Below, piece after piece: positions 16,073 to 25,200 of a stretch of DNA of 34,941 bases (the stretch's first letter is position 1; each line of letters begins with the position of its first letter). Made by a program: the position numbers and the translations under genes. Under the pieces are notes generated by a model that saw nothing but the letters and a program-made list of their open reading frames with translations, did no database searches and had not been told where the DNA came from. The stretch comes from Bacteroidales bacterium (GTDB lineage: Bacteria; Bacteroidota; Bacteroidia; Bacteroidales; Bacteroidaceae), in the NCBI GenBank assembly GCA_029218405.1, contig JAQXRG010000142.1, positions 1-34,941 of the forward strand. Reading direction: 5' to 3'.

Positions 16073-16110
16073 AAAAAAAAAGGCTCCATCACCCTTGGGG
16101 CATCGGAACC
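16073..16110 (-). terminator. Rho-independent terminator of the tRNA unit
   Basis: On the minus strand, arms at 16110-16097 and 16094-16082 form a GC-rich imperfect stem with a short loop, followed at once by nine T residues (16081-16073). It lies just downstream of the second tRNA gene in the direction of transcription. Confidence 0.8.
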
Positions 16111-16122
16111 TGACATCATCAG

Positions 16123-16196
16123 TAGCGGGACCCGGGATTGAACCGGGGACCTCATGATTATGAATCATGCGCTCTAACCAGCTGAGCTATCCCGCC
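16123..16196 (-). tRNA. tRNA with CAT anticodon (tRNA-Met, or tRNA-Ile2), copy 2
   Basis: A full cloverleaf can be drawn over 74 nt. The acceptor stem is GGCGGGA/TCCCGCT with a G-T first pair. The D arm carries AGCTCAGCTGGTTAGAGC, the anticodon stem is CATGA/TCATG with loop TTCATAA, and the T arm carries GGTTCAATCC. The discriminator base is A and no CCA is encoded. The CAT anticodon means elongator Met, or Ile if the C is converted to lysidine; sequence alone does not settle this for me. It is identical to the copy at 16247-16320 and is transcribed second. Confidence 0.93.
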
Positions 16197-16246
16197 ATCA
16201 TAAATAAACCGCCAGGCGTGGAAGCCACCCAACGGCTATTTGAAAG

Positions 16247-16320
16247 TAGCGGGACCCGGGATTGAACCGGGGACCTCATGATTATGAATCATGCGCTCTA
16301 ACCAGCTGAGCTATCCCGCC
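16247..16320 (-). tRNA. tRNA with CAT anticodon (tRNA-Met, or tRNA-Ile2), copy 1
   Basis: The same 74-nt sequence as the tRNA at 16123-16196, with a 50-bp spacer between them that is not repeated elsewhere in the window. It is the promoter-proximal copy, with a TAnnTTTG element about 20 bases upstream and the terminator after the second copy, so the pair forms a self-contained unit. Confidence 0.93.
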
Positions 16321-16339
16321 ATCTTTTCGATTGCGGGTG

Positions 16340-16370
16340 CAAAGGTACGAAGAGTTTTTGAACCGTGCAA
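16340..16370 (-). promoter_or_regulatory. Promoter of the tRNA pair
   Basis: On the minus strand TTG (16370-16368) is followed after 20 bases by TACCTTTG (16347-16340). This fits the Bacteroidota -33/-7 arrangement and lies immediately upstream of the first tRNA gene. Confidence 0.75.
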
Positions 16371-16482
16371 GCATTCGGCCAAAAAACTTCCGAAAATCTT
16401 TCCGGCCTCCCGACCGAGAGGACCTTTCCTCCCCCAAAAGCAGAGAAAAACGGAGAAAAAAGCGGATTTTTTCCCCGATATA

Positions 16483-16513
16483 TTGCCTATCTATAAAAAA
16501 AGCATTTACTTTG
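16483..16513 (+). promoter_or_regulatory. Promoter candidate for the START-like gene
   Basis: TTG at 16483-16485 is followed after 21 bases by TACTTTG (16507-16513), one base short of the TAnnTTTG consensus. The leader to the ATG at 16551 would be about 30 nt. Confidence 0.5.
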
Positions 16514-16550
16514 GCCGCGTAATCTAACGACTGATAAAAACACAAAGCCT

Positions 16551-16931
16551 ATGAAAAAGAAGATTCATATAGAATATCCGCTCAACCCCGCCTCGGGTGC
16601 CATTCTCTGGGGAGCCATCAGCACCCCCTCCGGACTGCAACGCTGGTTCGCCGACCACGTGGAACGGAAAGGCAAGACCTTCCGGTTCCGATGGGGAAAG
16701 ACTGAGACCCGCGACGCGGAGCTGACGAACATGCGCTCGGACTCGTTCGTGCGCTTCCACTGGACGGACGAGACCGACCGTTCCTACTTCGAACTGAAAA
16801 TCAACTACAACGAACTGACCAACGACCACCTGCTGGAGGTCATCGACTTTGCCGAGACCGGCGAGGAAGAGGACGTGCGCCAGCTATGGAACTCGCAGAT
16901 TGAGGACCTGCGCCGCATTTGTGGCGTGTAG
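16551..16931 (+). CDS. START-like (SRPBCC superfamily) small cytoplasmic protein
   Basis: The 126-residue product has no signal peptide. Its pattern fits the START-like/AHSA1 type of helix-grip fold found across Bacteroidota: a first strand (KIHIEYPLN), a Trp-rich helix (STPSGLQRWFADHVERKGKT), alternating strands (FRFRWGKTETRDAEL, VRFHWTDETDRSYFELKI) and a long C-terminal helix (VRQLWNSQIEDLRRIC). Such proteins hold a hydrophobic pocket, but no ligand is known for this one. It stands alone behind its own promoter candidate and ends about 80 bases before the LptF/LptG-type gene. Confidence 0.85.
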   Translation: MKKKIHIEYPLNPASGAILWGAISTPSGLQRWFADHVERKGKTFRFRWGKTETRDAELTNMRSDSFVRFHWTDETDRSYFELKINYNELTNDHLLEVIDFAETGEEEDVRQLWNSQIEDLRRICGV

Positions 16932-16979
16932 CAACTGATAAAAATTGCTAAACATACCCTATATACTCTTTTTTTATGC

Positions 16980-16987
16980 TACATTTG
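16980..16987 (+). promoter_or_regulatory. Candidate -7 element for the LptF/LptG-type gene
   Basis: TACATTTG matches TAnnTTTG exactly and is followed by CA. It lies 26 bases before the ATG at 17014. No TTG is found at the usual -33 distance. Confidence 0.55.
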
Positions 16988-17013
16988 CAGTTTAGAATTG
17001 ATAATTGGTAAGA

Positions 17014-18915
17014 ATGCTACGCATAAAGAAACTGGATATATTTGTCTTGAAAAGCTTCCTGCTGCTGTTTGCGGGAACGTTTTTCATCTGTCTGTTCATC
17101 TTCATGATGCAGTTCCTCTGGAGATACGTGGACGCACTGGTGGGGAAAGGACTGGAGATGAAGGTGCTGGCGCAGTTCTTCTTCTATTCGGGACTGACGC
17201 TGATACCGATGTCGCTCCCGCTGGCCATCCTGCTGGCGGCGCTGATGACCTTCGGCAACTTCGGCGAGCGCTACGAGCTGCTCTCGATGAAGGCAGCGGG
17301 CATCCCGCTGTTGCGCATCATCCGCCCCGTGGTCATCTGCTGCGCGGGACTGGGCGTGATGTCCTTCTTCTTCCAGAACGTCGTGGGCCCGCAGGCGCAG
17401 AAGCAACTGTGGACGCTGTTGGTGTCGATGAAGCAGAAGTCGCCGGAAGTGGACATCCCGGAGGGTGTGTTCTACAGCGACATCGACGGCTACAACATCT
17501 ACGTGAAGCACAAGGACCGCGAGACGGGACTGCTGAAGGACGTGCTCATCTACAACTTCTCCGACGGGTTCGAGAACGCCCATATCATCTGGGGCGAGGA
17601 GGGCAAGCTGGACCTGACCGCCGACAAGCAGCACCTCTTCCTGCACCTGTACAACGGCGAGCAGTTCGAGAACCTGAAGTCGCAGACCACCCTCTCGAAG
17701 AACATCCCCTACCGGCGCGAGACCTTCAAGGAGAAGCACGTGCTGATTGAGTTCAACACGAACTTCAACATGGTGGACGGCAGCTTCCTGGACCGCCGCT
17801 CGGACATCAAGAACATGCGGGAAATCTCGGTGGCCATCGACTCGCTCCGCGCCTTCGCCGACAGTACCGGACGCTCCATGCACCAGGAGCTGATGAGCCG
17901 CACCTACGCGCCGCCCCGGCTGTCCCAGACGGACTCGGTGAAGCTGGCCGGGACGGGCACTGGCTGCCTGAACACGGACAGCATCTTCAACACGCTGACG
18001 GCGGCCGAGAAACTGAAGGTGCTGTCGAACGCCGAGAACCGGTCCACCACCCTGGCATCGGACTGGAGCATGAAGAGCTTCATCACCAAGGACACGGACC
18101 GCGACATCCGCTCGCACCGCTCGGACTGGCACAAGAAAATCACGCTTTCGCTGGCCTGCATCATGTTCTTCTTCATCGGAGCGCCCCTCGGGGCCATCAT
18201 CCGGAAGGGCGGACTGGGCATGCCGGTGGTGCTGTCGGTCATCATCTTCATTCTTTATTATATCATCGACTCGGGCGCCACCCGTGTGGCGAAGAGCGAC
18301 GAGATGGACATCGTGCTGGGCACGTGGATGAGCACGCTGGTCCTGGCGCCGTTAGGGGTCTTCTTCACCTACAAGTCGAACAAGGACTCCGTGGTGTTCA
18401 ACATCGATGTCTATGCCGCCTTCTTCCGGAAGCTGTTCGGCATCCGGCAGGCCCGTCACCTCTACCCCAAGGAGGTCATCATCGATACCCCCGACTGGGC
18501 CGACGATGCGGAGGCCTTGCGCGAAATCTGCCAGACGGGCAACGAGTACCGGCGCACGCAGCGGCTGAAACACCTGCCGAACTACGTGACCCTGTTCACG
18601 AACCACCGGCACGACGAGGTCATCGCCCGCCTGAGCGAGCGGATGGAAGGGGTCATCGAAGACCTGTCGAACACGAAGGACGGCATCCTGCTGGGCTACC
18701 TCAACCGGCTGCCCGTGCTCTACATACATGCCCACAAGAGCCTGTCGGACCGCCGGTGGGTGAACGTGCTGGCCGGACTGGCGCTGCCGGTGGGCCTCGT
18801 CGCCTACCTGCGCAGCTGGCGGTACCGCCTGCGGTTGGACAAGGACCTGGCGGCCATCGCCGAGAACAGCGAACGAATCATCGAACGCATCGGCCATCTA
18901 TCTTCGAATCAATAA
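17014..18915 (+). CDS. LptF/LptG-family permease (lipopolysaccharide export)
   Basis: The 633-residue inner-membrane protein belongs to the YjgP/YjgQ (LptF/LptG) family, which with LptB extracts lipopolysaccharide from the inner membrane for transport to the surface. Three hydrophobic helices lie at the N-terminus (SFLLLFAGTFFICLFIFMMQ, then near 60-75 and 100-120) with the family segment FGERYELLSMKAAGIPLLRI. A periplasmic beta-rich domain follows (about 130-365), then three more helices (SLACIMFFFIGAPLGAIIRK and two after it) and a hydrophilic C-terminal extension of about 150 residues with a further hydrophobic stretch. I chose the ATG at 17014 over a TTG at 17005. The gene begins a same-strand run that continues with ribBA, 33 bases downstream. 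Confidence 0.9.
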   Translation: MLRIKKLDIFVLKSFLLLFAGTFFICLFIFMMQFLWRYVDALVGKGLEMKVLAQFFFYSGLTLIPMSLPLAILLAALMTFGNFGERYELLSMKAAGIPLLRIIRPVVICCAGLGVMSFFFQNVVGPQAQKQLWTLLVSMKQKSPEVDIPEGVFYSDIDGYNIYVKHKDRETGLLKDVLIYNFSDGFENAHIIWGEEGKLDLTADKQHLFLHLYNGEQFENLKSQTTLSKNIPYRRETFKEKHVLIEFNTNFNMVDGSFLDRRSDIKNMREISVAIDSLRAFADSTGRSMHQELMSRTYAPPRLSQTDSVKLAGTGTGCLNTDSIFNTLTAAEKLKVLSNAENRSTTLASDWSMKSFITKDTDRDIRSHRSDWHKKITLSLACIMFFFIGAPLGAIIRKGGLGMPVVLSVIIFILYYIIDSGATRVAKSDEMDIVLGTWMSTLVLAPLGVFFTYKSNKDSVVFNIDVYAAFFRKLFGIRQARHLYPKEVIIDTPDWADDAEALREICQTGNEYRRTQRLKHLPNYVTLFTNHRHDEVIARLSERMEGVIEDLSNTKDGILLGYLNRLPVLYIHAHKSLSDRRWVNVLAGLALPVGLVAYLRSWRYRLRLDKDLAAIAENSERIIERIGHLSSNQ

Positions 18916-18948
18916 CAAACAATCATAACTTTATAGAACATTGCCACT

Positions 18949-20157
18949 ATGGATAAGATCAAATTAGACACCATCGAAGCCGCACTCGAAGACTTCCGCA
19001 AGGGAGAGTTCGTCATCGTAGTAGATGATGAAGACCGTGAGAACGAAGGCGACCTGATCATCGCCGCCGAACTGATAACTCCCGAAAAGGTGAACTTCAT
19101 GCTGAAGCACGCGCGGGGCGTCCTCTGCGCCCCCATCACGCTGTCCCGCTGCCAGGAGCTCGAACTGCCGCACCAGGTCGCCAACAATACCTCCATGCTG
19201 GGCACTCCCTTCACCGTCACCGTCGATAAGCTGGAAGGCTGCACCACGGGCGTGTCCGCCACCGACCGTGCCGCCACCATCCGTGCCCTGGCCGACCCGG
19301 CCTCGACCCCCGAGACCTTCGGCCGCCCGGGACACATCAACCCGCTCTACGCCCAGGACAAGGGCGTGCTGCGCCGCGCCGGACATACGGAAGCTGCCGT
19401 TGACCTGGCCAAGCTGTCGGGCCTCTACCCCGCCGCCGCGCTGATGGAGGTGATGAGCGACGACGGCACCATGGCCCGTCTGCCCGAACTGCGCCAGATG
19501 GCCGACCAGTACGGCCTGAAGCTGATTTCCATCGCCGACCTCATCGCCTACCGCCTGCAGCACGAGGTGCTGGTGGAAGAGGGCGTGGAGGTGGACATGC
19601 CGACCGAGTACGGACACTTCCGCCTGATTCCTTTCCGACAGAAGAGCAACGGACTGGAGCACGTGGCCCTCATCAAGGGGGACATCTCGACCGACGAGCC
19701 GGTGCTGGTGCGCGTACACTCCTCGTGCGCCACGGGCGACATCTTCGGCTCCATGCGCTGCGACTGCGGCGAACAGCTGCACAAGGCCATGCAGATGGTG
19801 GAGAAGGAAGGACGCGGCGCCATCATCTACCTGAACCAGGAAGGACGCGGCATCGGACTGATGGAGAAGATGAAGGCCTACAAGCTGCAGGAAGAGGGCA
19901 TGGACACCGTGGACGCCAACCTTTGCCTCGGCCACCAGGCCGACGAGCGCGACTATGGCGTGGGCGCACAGATCCTGCGCACCATCGGGGTCAAGAAGAT
20001 GCGCCTCATCACGAACAATCCCGTGAAGCGGGTGGGACTGGAGGCCTACGGCATCGAGATTGTGGAGAACATTCCCATCGAGGTGACTCCCAACCCGTAC
20101 AACGAGCGGTACCTGCGCACCAAGCAGGCCCGGATGGGACATACCTTGCATTTCTAA
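18949..20157 (+). CDS. ribBA: Bifunctional 3,4-dihydroxy-2-butanone-4-phosphate synthase / GTP cyclohydrolase II
   Basis: Supplies both precursors of riboflavin. The N-terminal half (about 1-205) makes 3,4-dihydroxy-2-butanone 4-phosphate from ribulose 5-phosphate, shown by [12 protein letters not shown] near residue 25 and PGHINPL near 126. The C-terminal half (about 206-402) is GTP cyclohydrolase II, which opens GTP to the pyrimidine precursor. Its zinc ligands are Cys260, Cys271 and Cys273 in [18 protein letters not shown], and the substrate loop is NQEGRGIGL. Both halves keep their key residues, and the length of 402 is normal for RibBA. The product is cytoplasmic. No FMN riboswitch is seen in the 33-base gap upstream. 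Start at the ATG at 18949. Confidence 0.97.
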   Translation: MDKIKLDTIEAALEDFRKGEFVIVVDDEDRENEGDLIIAAELITPEKVNFMLKHARGVLCAPITLSRCQELELPHQVANNTSMLGTPFTVTVDKLEGCTTGVSATDRAATIRALADPASTPETFGRPGHINPLYAQDKGVLRRAGHTEAAVDLAKLSGLYPAAALMEVMSDDGTMARLPELRQMADQYGLKLISIADLIAYRLQHEVLVEEGVEVDMPTEYGHFRLIPFRQKSNGLEHVALIKGDISTDEPVLVRVHSSCATGDIFGSMRCDCGEQLHKAMQMVEKEGRGAIIYLNQEGRGIGLMEKMKAYKLQEEGMDTVDANLCLGHQADERDYGVGAQILRTIGVKKMRLITNNPVKRVGLEAYGIEIVENIPIEVTPNPYNERYLRTKQARMGHTLHF

Positions 20158-20185
20158 CAAACAACTACTTAACAGACCAACGAAC

Positions 20186-20899
20186 ATGAACTCATTCATT
20201 GAATCGCAAACTTGGGGACAGGCCGCCACGAACCGGGCGGCCCAAGCCAGCCTGATGCGCAGCGTCTATGTATGGATGACGCTGGCATTGGCCATCACCG
20301 GACTAACGGCCCTGTACGTGGCCAAGTCGATGACCCTGATTAACCTGATGCTCCAGAACTCGATGTTGTTCTGGGGACTGCTCATCGCCGAGGTGGGCGT
20401 GGTGATGTACCTCACCGCCCGCATCCACCGCATGACGTTCACCACAGCCACCGTGCTGTTCATCCTCTACTCGCTGCTGAACGGCGTGACACTGTCCGTG
20501 CTCTTCCTCGTCTATACCCTGAGCTCCATCGCCACCACCTTCTTCGTGACGGCGGGCACCTTCGGCGTGATGGCGGTGGCGGGCATGGTGACCCGGCGCG
20601 ACCTGAGCCGCATCGGCTCGCTGTGCGTGATGGGAGTCATCGGCATCATCATCGCCTCGGTGGTCAACCTGTTCCTGCACAACTCGGTCATGGACCTGAT
20701 CATCTCCTGCGCCGGCGTGCTGCTCTTCGTGGGACTGACCGCCTACGACGCGCAGAAAATCAAGCGGCTGCTGATGACGGAAGGCACTGAGGTGAACGAA
20801 GGGACGCAGAAAATCGCGCTGCTGGGCGCCATGACGCTCTACTTGGACTTCATCAACCTGTTCATCTACCTGCTCCGCCTCATGGGCGACCGGAAATAA
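20186..20899 (+). CDS. Bax inhibitor-1 / YccA-family membrane protein
   Basis: The 237-residue protein has a hydrophilic N-terminus ending in AQASLMRSVYVWMTLALAIT, then about seven hydrophobic helices with short loops, the layout of the BI-1/YccA (UPF0005) family. The late segment GLTAYDAQKIKRLL is the family hallmark, with the conserved Asp of YDAQ. Bacterial members are inner-membrane proteins linked to calcium leak or to modulation of FtsH; no precise role can be read here. It starts 28 bases after ribBA and ends 29 bases before the aminotransferase, so co-transcription is likely. Confidence 0.93.
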   Translation: MNSFIESQTWGQAATNRAAQASLMRSVYVWMTLALAITGLTALYVAKSMTLINLMLQNSMLFWGLLIAEVGVVMYLTARIHRMTFTTATVLFILYSLLNGVTLSVLFLVYTLSSIATTFFVTAGTFGVMAVAGMVTRRDLSRIGSLCVMGVIGIIIASVVNLFLHNSVMDLIISCAGVLLFVGLTAYDAQKIKRLLMTEGTEVNEGTQKIALLGAMTLYLDFINLFIYLLRLMGDRK

Positions 20900-20928
20900 G
20901 AAAACAACCCCTAAAAACACATACAATC

Positions 20929-22122
20929 ATGAATCAACTTTCAGACCGTTTGAATAGCCTGGCCACATCGGCCACATTGGCTATGTCACAGAAAAGCAGT
21001 GAATTGAAGGCGCAAGGAGTGGATGTCATCAACCTGAGTGTCGGCGAGCCCGACTTCAACACGCCCGACCACATCAAGGAGGCCGCCAAGCAGGCCATCG
21101 ACGAGAACTTCAGCCGCTACTCGCCCGTAGCCGGCTATCCGGCCCTGCGCAACGCCATCGTGGCCAAACTGAAGAACGAAAACGGACTGGACTACACCGC
21201 CGCACAGATCAGCTGCGCCAACGGTGCCAAGCAGTCGGTCTGCAACACCATCCTGACCTTGGTGAACAAGGGCGACGAAGTCATCGTGCCGGCTCCCTAC
21301 TGGGTGAGCTACCCCGAAATGGTGAAGCTGGCCGAAGGCACACCCGTCATTGTCCGCGCCGGCATCGAGCAGGACTTCAAGATTACGCCCGAGCAGCTGG
21401 AAGCGGCCATCACGCCGAAGACCCGCGTACTGATTCTCTGCTCGCCGTCCAACCCTACCGGGTCGGTCTATTCGCAGGAAGAGCTGGCCGGACTGGCCGC
21501 CGTACTGGCCCGTCATGAACGCGTCATCGTGGTGGCCGACGAGATTTACGAGCACATCAACTACATCGGCCGTCACCAGAGCATCGCCCAGTTCGCTGAC
21601 ATCAAGGACCGCGTGGTCATCGTCAACGGGGTGTCGAAAGCCTATGCCATGACCGGCTGGCGCATCGGCTTCGTTGCCGGTCCGGAATGGATTGTGAAAG
21701 GCGTGAACAAGCTGCAGGGCCAGTACACCTCCGGTCCGTGCTCGGTGTCGCAGAAGGCGGCCGAGGCGGCCTATACCGGCACACAGGCTCCCGTGGAAGA
21801 GATGCGCCAGGCCTTCGAACGCCGCCGCGACCTCATCGTACGGCTGGCCAAGGAGATTCCGGGCTTCGAGGTGAACGTACCGCAGGGTGCCTTCTACCTC
21901 TTCCCCAAGTGTGACTCGTTCTACGGCAAGAAAGACGGCGACCGCGTCATCCAGAACGCTGACGACCTGGCGATGTACTTGTTGGAGAAGGGCCATGTGG
22001 CCTGCGTCGGCGGCACCTCGTTCGGCGCTCCTGAGTGCATCCGCATGAGCTACGCCACTTCCGACGAGAACATCGTAGAGGCCATGCGCCGCATCCAGGA
22101 AGCCCTGGCCCGGCTGAGCTGA
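20929..22122 (+). CDS. PLP-dependent class I aminotransferase (aspartate aminotransferase-like)
   Basis: The 397-residue cytoplasmic enzyme is a fold-type I aminotransferase. It shows INLSVGEPDFNTPDHI near residue 33, SRYSPVAGYPALRNAI near 64, CSPSNPTGSVYS near 168, and the PLP lysine at Lys237 in NGVSKAYAMTGWRIGF. The C-terminal arginine region is ECIRMSYATSD. Length and motifs fit the AspB/AspC Ib-type aspartate aminotransferases, which move an amino group between aspartate and 2-oxoglutarate; other amino acids cannot be excluded. It is probably the last gene of the run starting at 17014, since a large hairpin follows at 22150. Confidence 0.93.
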   Translation: MNQLSDRLNSLATSATLAMSQKSSELKAQGVDVINLSVGEPDFNTPDHIKEAAKQAIDENFSRYSPVAGYPALRNAIVAKLKNENGLDYTAAQISCANGAKQSVCNTILTLVNKGDEVIVPAPYWVSYPEMVKLAEGTPVIVRAGIEQDFKITPEQLEAAITPKTRVLILCSPSNPTGSVYSQEELAGLAAVLARHERVIVVADEIYEHINYIGRHQSIAQFADIKDRVVIVNGVSKAYAMTGWRIGFVAGPEWIVKGVNKLQGQYTSGPCSVSQKAAEAAYTGTQAPVEEMRQAFERRRDLIVRLAKEIPGFEVNVPQGAFYLFPKCDSFYGKKDGDRVIQNADDLAMYLLEKGHVACVGGTSFGAPECIRMSYATSDENIVEAMRRIQEALARLS

Positions 22123-22149
22123 CGGACACTCCCCCACAAGCGGGTGTCT

Positions 22150-22188
22150 GGCAGGAAGGAATCCCGGAAAACGGGGCCCCTTCTTGCC
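22150..22188. terminator. Large imperfect hairpin after the aminotransferase gene
   Basis: GGCAGGAAGG at 22150-22159 pairs with CCTTCTTGCC at 22179-22188 with one G-T pair, and CCCG/CGGG form an inner stem around GAAAA. A second weaker stem precedes it (GACAC near 22125 with GTGTC near 22147). There is no T-tract, so it is either an intrinsic-like stop without a tail or a leader structure of the downstream HTCS gene. Confidence 0.4.
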
Positions 22189-22275
22189 GGACGCCTCCCG
22201 CACCGGCCCCGGCGGACGCCTGCCGGCATTCGCCTACTCCTCCCTACACCCGTAATCGCTAACTTGTCATTGTGT

Positions 22276-25200
22276 ATGCTGCACCACTGCCCTCTTCTCC
22301 GCGTTTCCCTCCTGGCTGTCTGGCTGACGTTAGGCACCGCTTTCCTTTTCCTCCTTCCAGCGCAGGGGCAGGTGTTCGAATATATCGGCATAAAGGACGG
22401 GCTGGCCAGCCGCCGCGTCCTCTCCATCGAGCAGGACGCGCAAGGCTACACCTGGATCCTGACCCACAAGGGGGTGGACCGCTACGACGGCTCCCAGTTC
22501 ACCCACTACAAGCTGCGCCATGCGGAGAAGGACATGTACTTCTATCCCGACCTGAACCACCTGCACGTCGATGCCCGCCAGACGCTGTGGGAGTATGGCA
22601 AGGACGGGAAAATCTTCCGCTACGACCTGCGCAGGGACGCCTTCGAACAGGTGTTCGACCTCAAGGAGAGCTATCCGGACACCCGCGACTATCCCGTAAC
22701 CAGCGTCTATTTCTGCCCCACCGGCCACATCTGGTTCCATTGCCACGGGCAGATGGTCGAGTTCGACACGCAGCACCTGCACAGCCGGACCGTACCGACC
22801 GGCCAGCTGCCTTCGCCCATCGACGCGATGGTCACCGACGGGAAGGACGGCTATTTCCTGGCTTCCGGCCCCCACCTCTACCACGCCTCCTACACACAAG
22901 GCGAACTCCGTTACCTGGGCTCGCACACGCTCGGGAACGTGCGCAAGACGACCTACCTGTACTACCATCCCCTCACCCGGCAACTGATTGTCAACACGCT
23001 GCTCGACGGGATGTACCTCATCGACACAGCCACCCACGAGGTACGGCGCCCCAGCCTGCTGCTGAAGGACATCGGCATCAACATCATCCAGCCCTTTTTC
23101 GACAGCCCTGACCAGGTGCTCATCGCCACCGACGGCTACGGCGTGTGCCGGCTCGACATCCGCACCGGCGAGCTGACCCCCTTCCTCCAGGAGGACAACC
23201 TCAGCCCGAACAAGATGAACGGCAGCATCGTCAAGGACCTGCTGCTCGACAAGGAACACCGTATCTGGAACGTCATCTACCCCACGGGCATCACCATCTA
23301 TACCCAGAAATATCCTGCCTACCAGTGGCTGAAGCACTCGGACAGCCAGCAATCGCTCACCGACAACCGCATCAACGCCATCCTGCAGGACAGCGACGGC
23401 GACATCTGGTTCGCCACCTGCAACGGGGTGAGCTGCCTCAACCCTTCCACCCGCCGGTGGACCCATTACCTGTCGGGTACCGACAGCTCCCTGCCCCACC
23501 AGAACCGCATCGTCCTCTCCCTGTGCGAGGAAAGCCCCGGCATCATCGCCGTGGGAGGCTACATGGCCGGGGTCTATCGCATCGACAAGCACAGCCGTCA
23601 GGTGAAATTCGATGACCTGCCTCATCCCGCCACGCCCGACAAGTACATCCGCTCTATCCTCCGCGACAGCGACGGCAACCTATGGACGGGCGGCTACCAG
23701 CAACTGGGACGACTGGACTCCCGTACTCGGACGGTGAGCCATTTCCCCTCGCTCTACCCCATCACCCACCTCAAGGAAAAAGACGGAGAGACCCTGTGGG
23801 TGGGCACCATCGACGGCCTGTTCACCTTCGACAAGCAACGGCAGCAGCTGGAACGCTACAGCCTGCAGACGGGCTGCGTGAACACCATCCACCAGACCCC
23901 TGACGGAAGCAAGACCTTCATCGGCACGTACGGCAACGGACTGTTCGTCATCGACAACCGCACCCAGACTGTTCTTCATTTCCACAAGGACAACTGCAGC
24001 TTGGAGAACAACAACATCTACAGCATCGTTCCCAACGCCTACGATGACCTCTTCCTCGGGACCGAAAACGGACTGACCCTCTTCGACGTGACCGGACACA
24101 AGTTCACCAACTGGACCCACGAGCAGGGACTGCTGTCGGCCAGCTTCAACCAGAACGCCGCCGCCCGCACCCGCGAGGGACAGCTCTTCTTCGGCACTGA
24201 CGAAGGCGTCATCGTCCTGCCCGCCAACACCCTGCTGAACGAAGACTTCAGCTCGCACATGCTGTTCAGCAACCTGAACGTCATGTACCGCAACGTGCAC
24301 CCGGGCGAGAAGGGCTCGCCCCTGACCCGCCCGTTGGACGAGACAGATTGCATCCGGCTGAGCTACCAGCAGAACACATTCTCGCTGAACGTGTCGTCCA
24401 TCAACTACGACAATCCGTCCATCGTCAGCTACAGCTGGTGCTTGGAGGGGTTCTACGATGAATGGACCACTCCCTCCGACGCCAACCTCATCCGCTACAC
24501 CAACCTGTCGCCCGGCACTTACAAGCTGCGGGTCAGGGCCATCAACGTCAGCAACAACTGCATCCTGGAGGAACGGTCGCTGCAGATCATCGTCGAACGG
24601 CCCTTCTGGATGACCTTCTGGGCCTTCCTTCTCTACGGCCTGCTGCTGATTGGCGCTTTCTATGCCTGGATGCGCTACCAGACCCTGCGCCGCAAGCGCA
24701 TCGCCTCGCAGGAGAAAATCAACTTCTTCATCCACACCGCCCACGACATACGCACCCCGCTGACCCTCATCAAGGCACCGCTGGGGGAAATCCTGAAGAA
24801 CGAGGAGCTCTCCCCGCAGGGCCTGTACAACCTCAACCTCGCCATCCAGAACACGGACAACCTCTCCAACTTGGCAAACAACCTCATGAACTTCCAGAAA
24901 GAGGAACTCTACAGCCCGAAGGTGACGGTGACGGCCGAGGAACTGAACGACTACCTCACCCACTACCTGCGCGCCTTCGAAGCCCTGGCCCGGCACAAGG
25001 ACATCCAGCTGACCTATACCAGCGACTTCGAACGGTTGGAGGTGTGGATAGACCGGAACAAGATGGACTCCATCCTGCTCAACCTGCTGACGAACGCGTT
25101 CAAATACACACCCAAGGGAGGAAAGATAGCGCTCCATGCCAGCCAGGCACGCGGCTATTGGAACCTGACGGTGAACGACACGGGTATCGGCATCCCCCGC

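Noticed and set aside
16247..16320. tRNA-associated integrase or attachment-site duplication
   Set aside because: The two tRNA copies are complete and share a promoter and terminator, and no integrase frame is present. The duplication is better read as an ordinary tandem tRNA pair.
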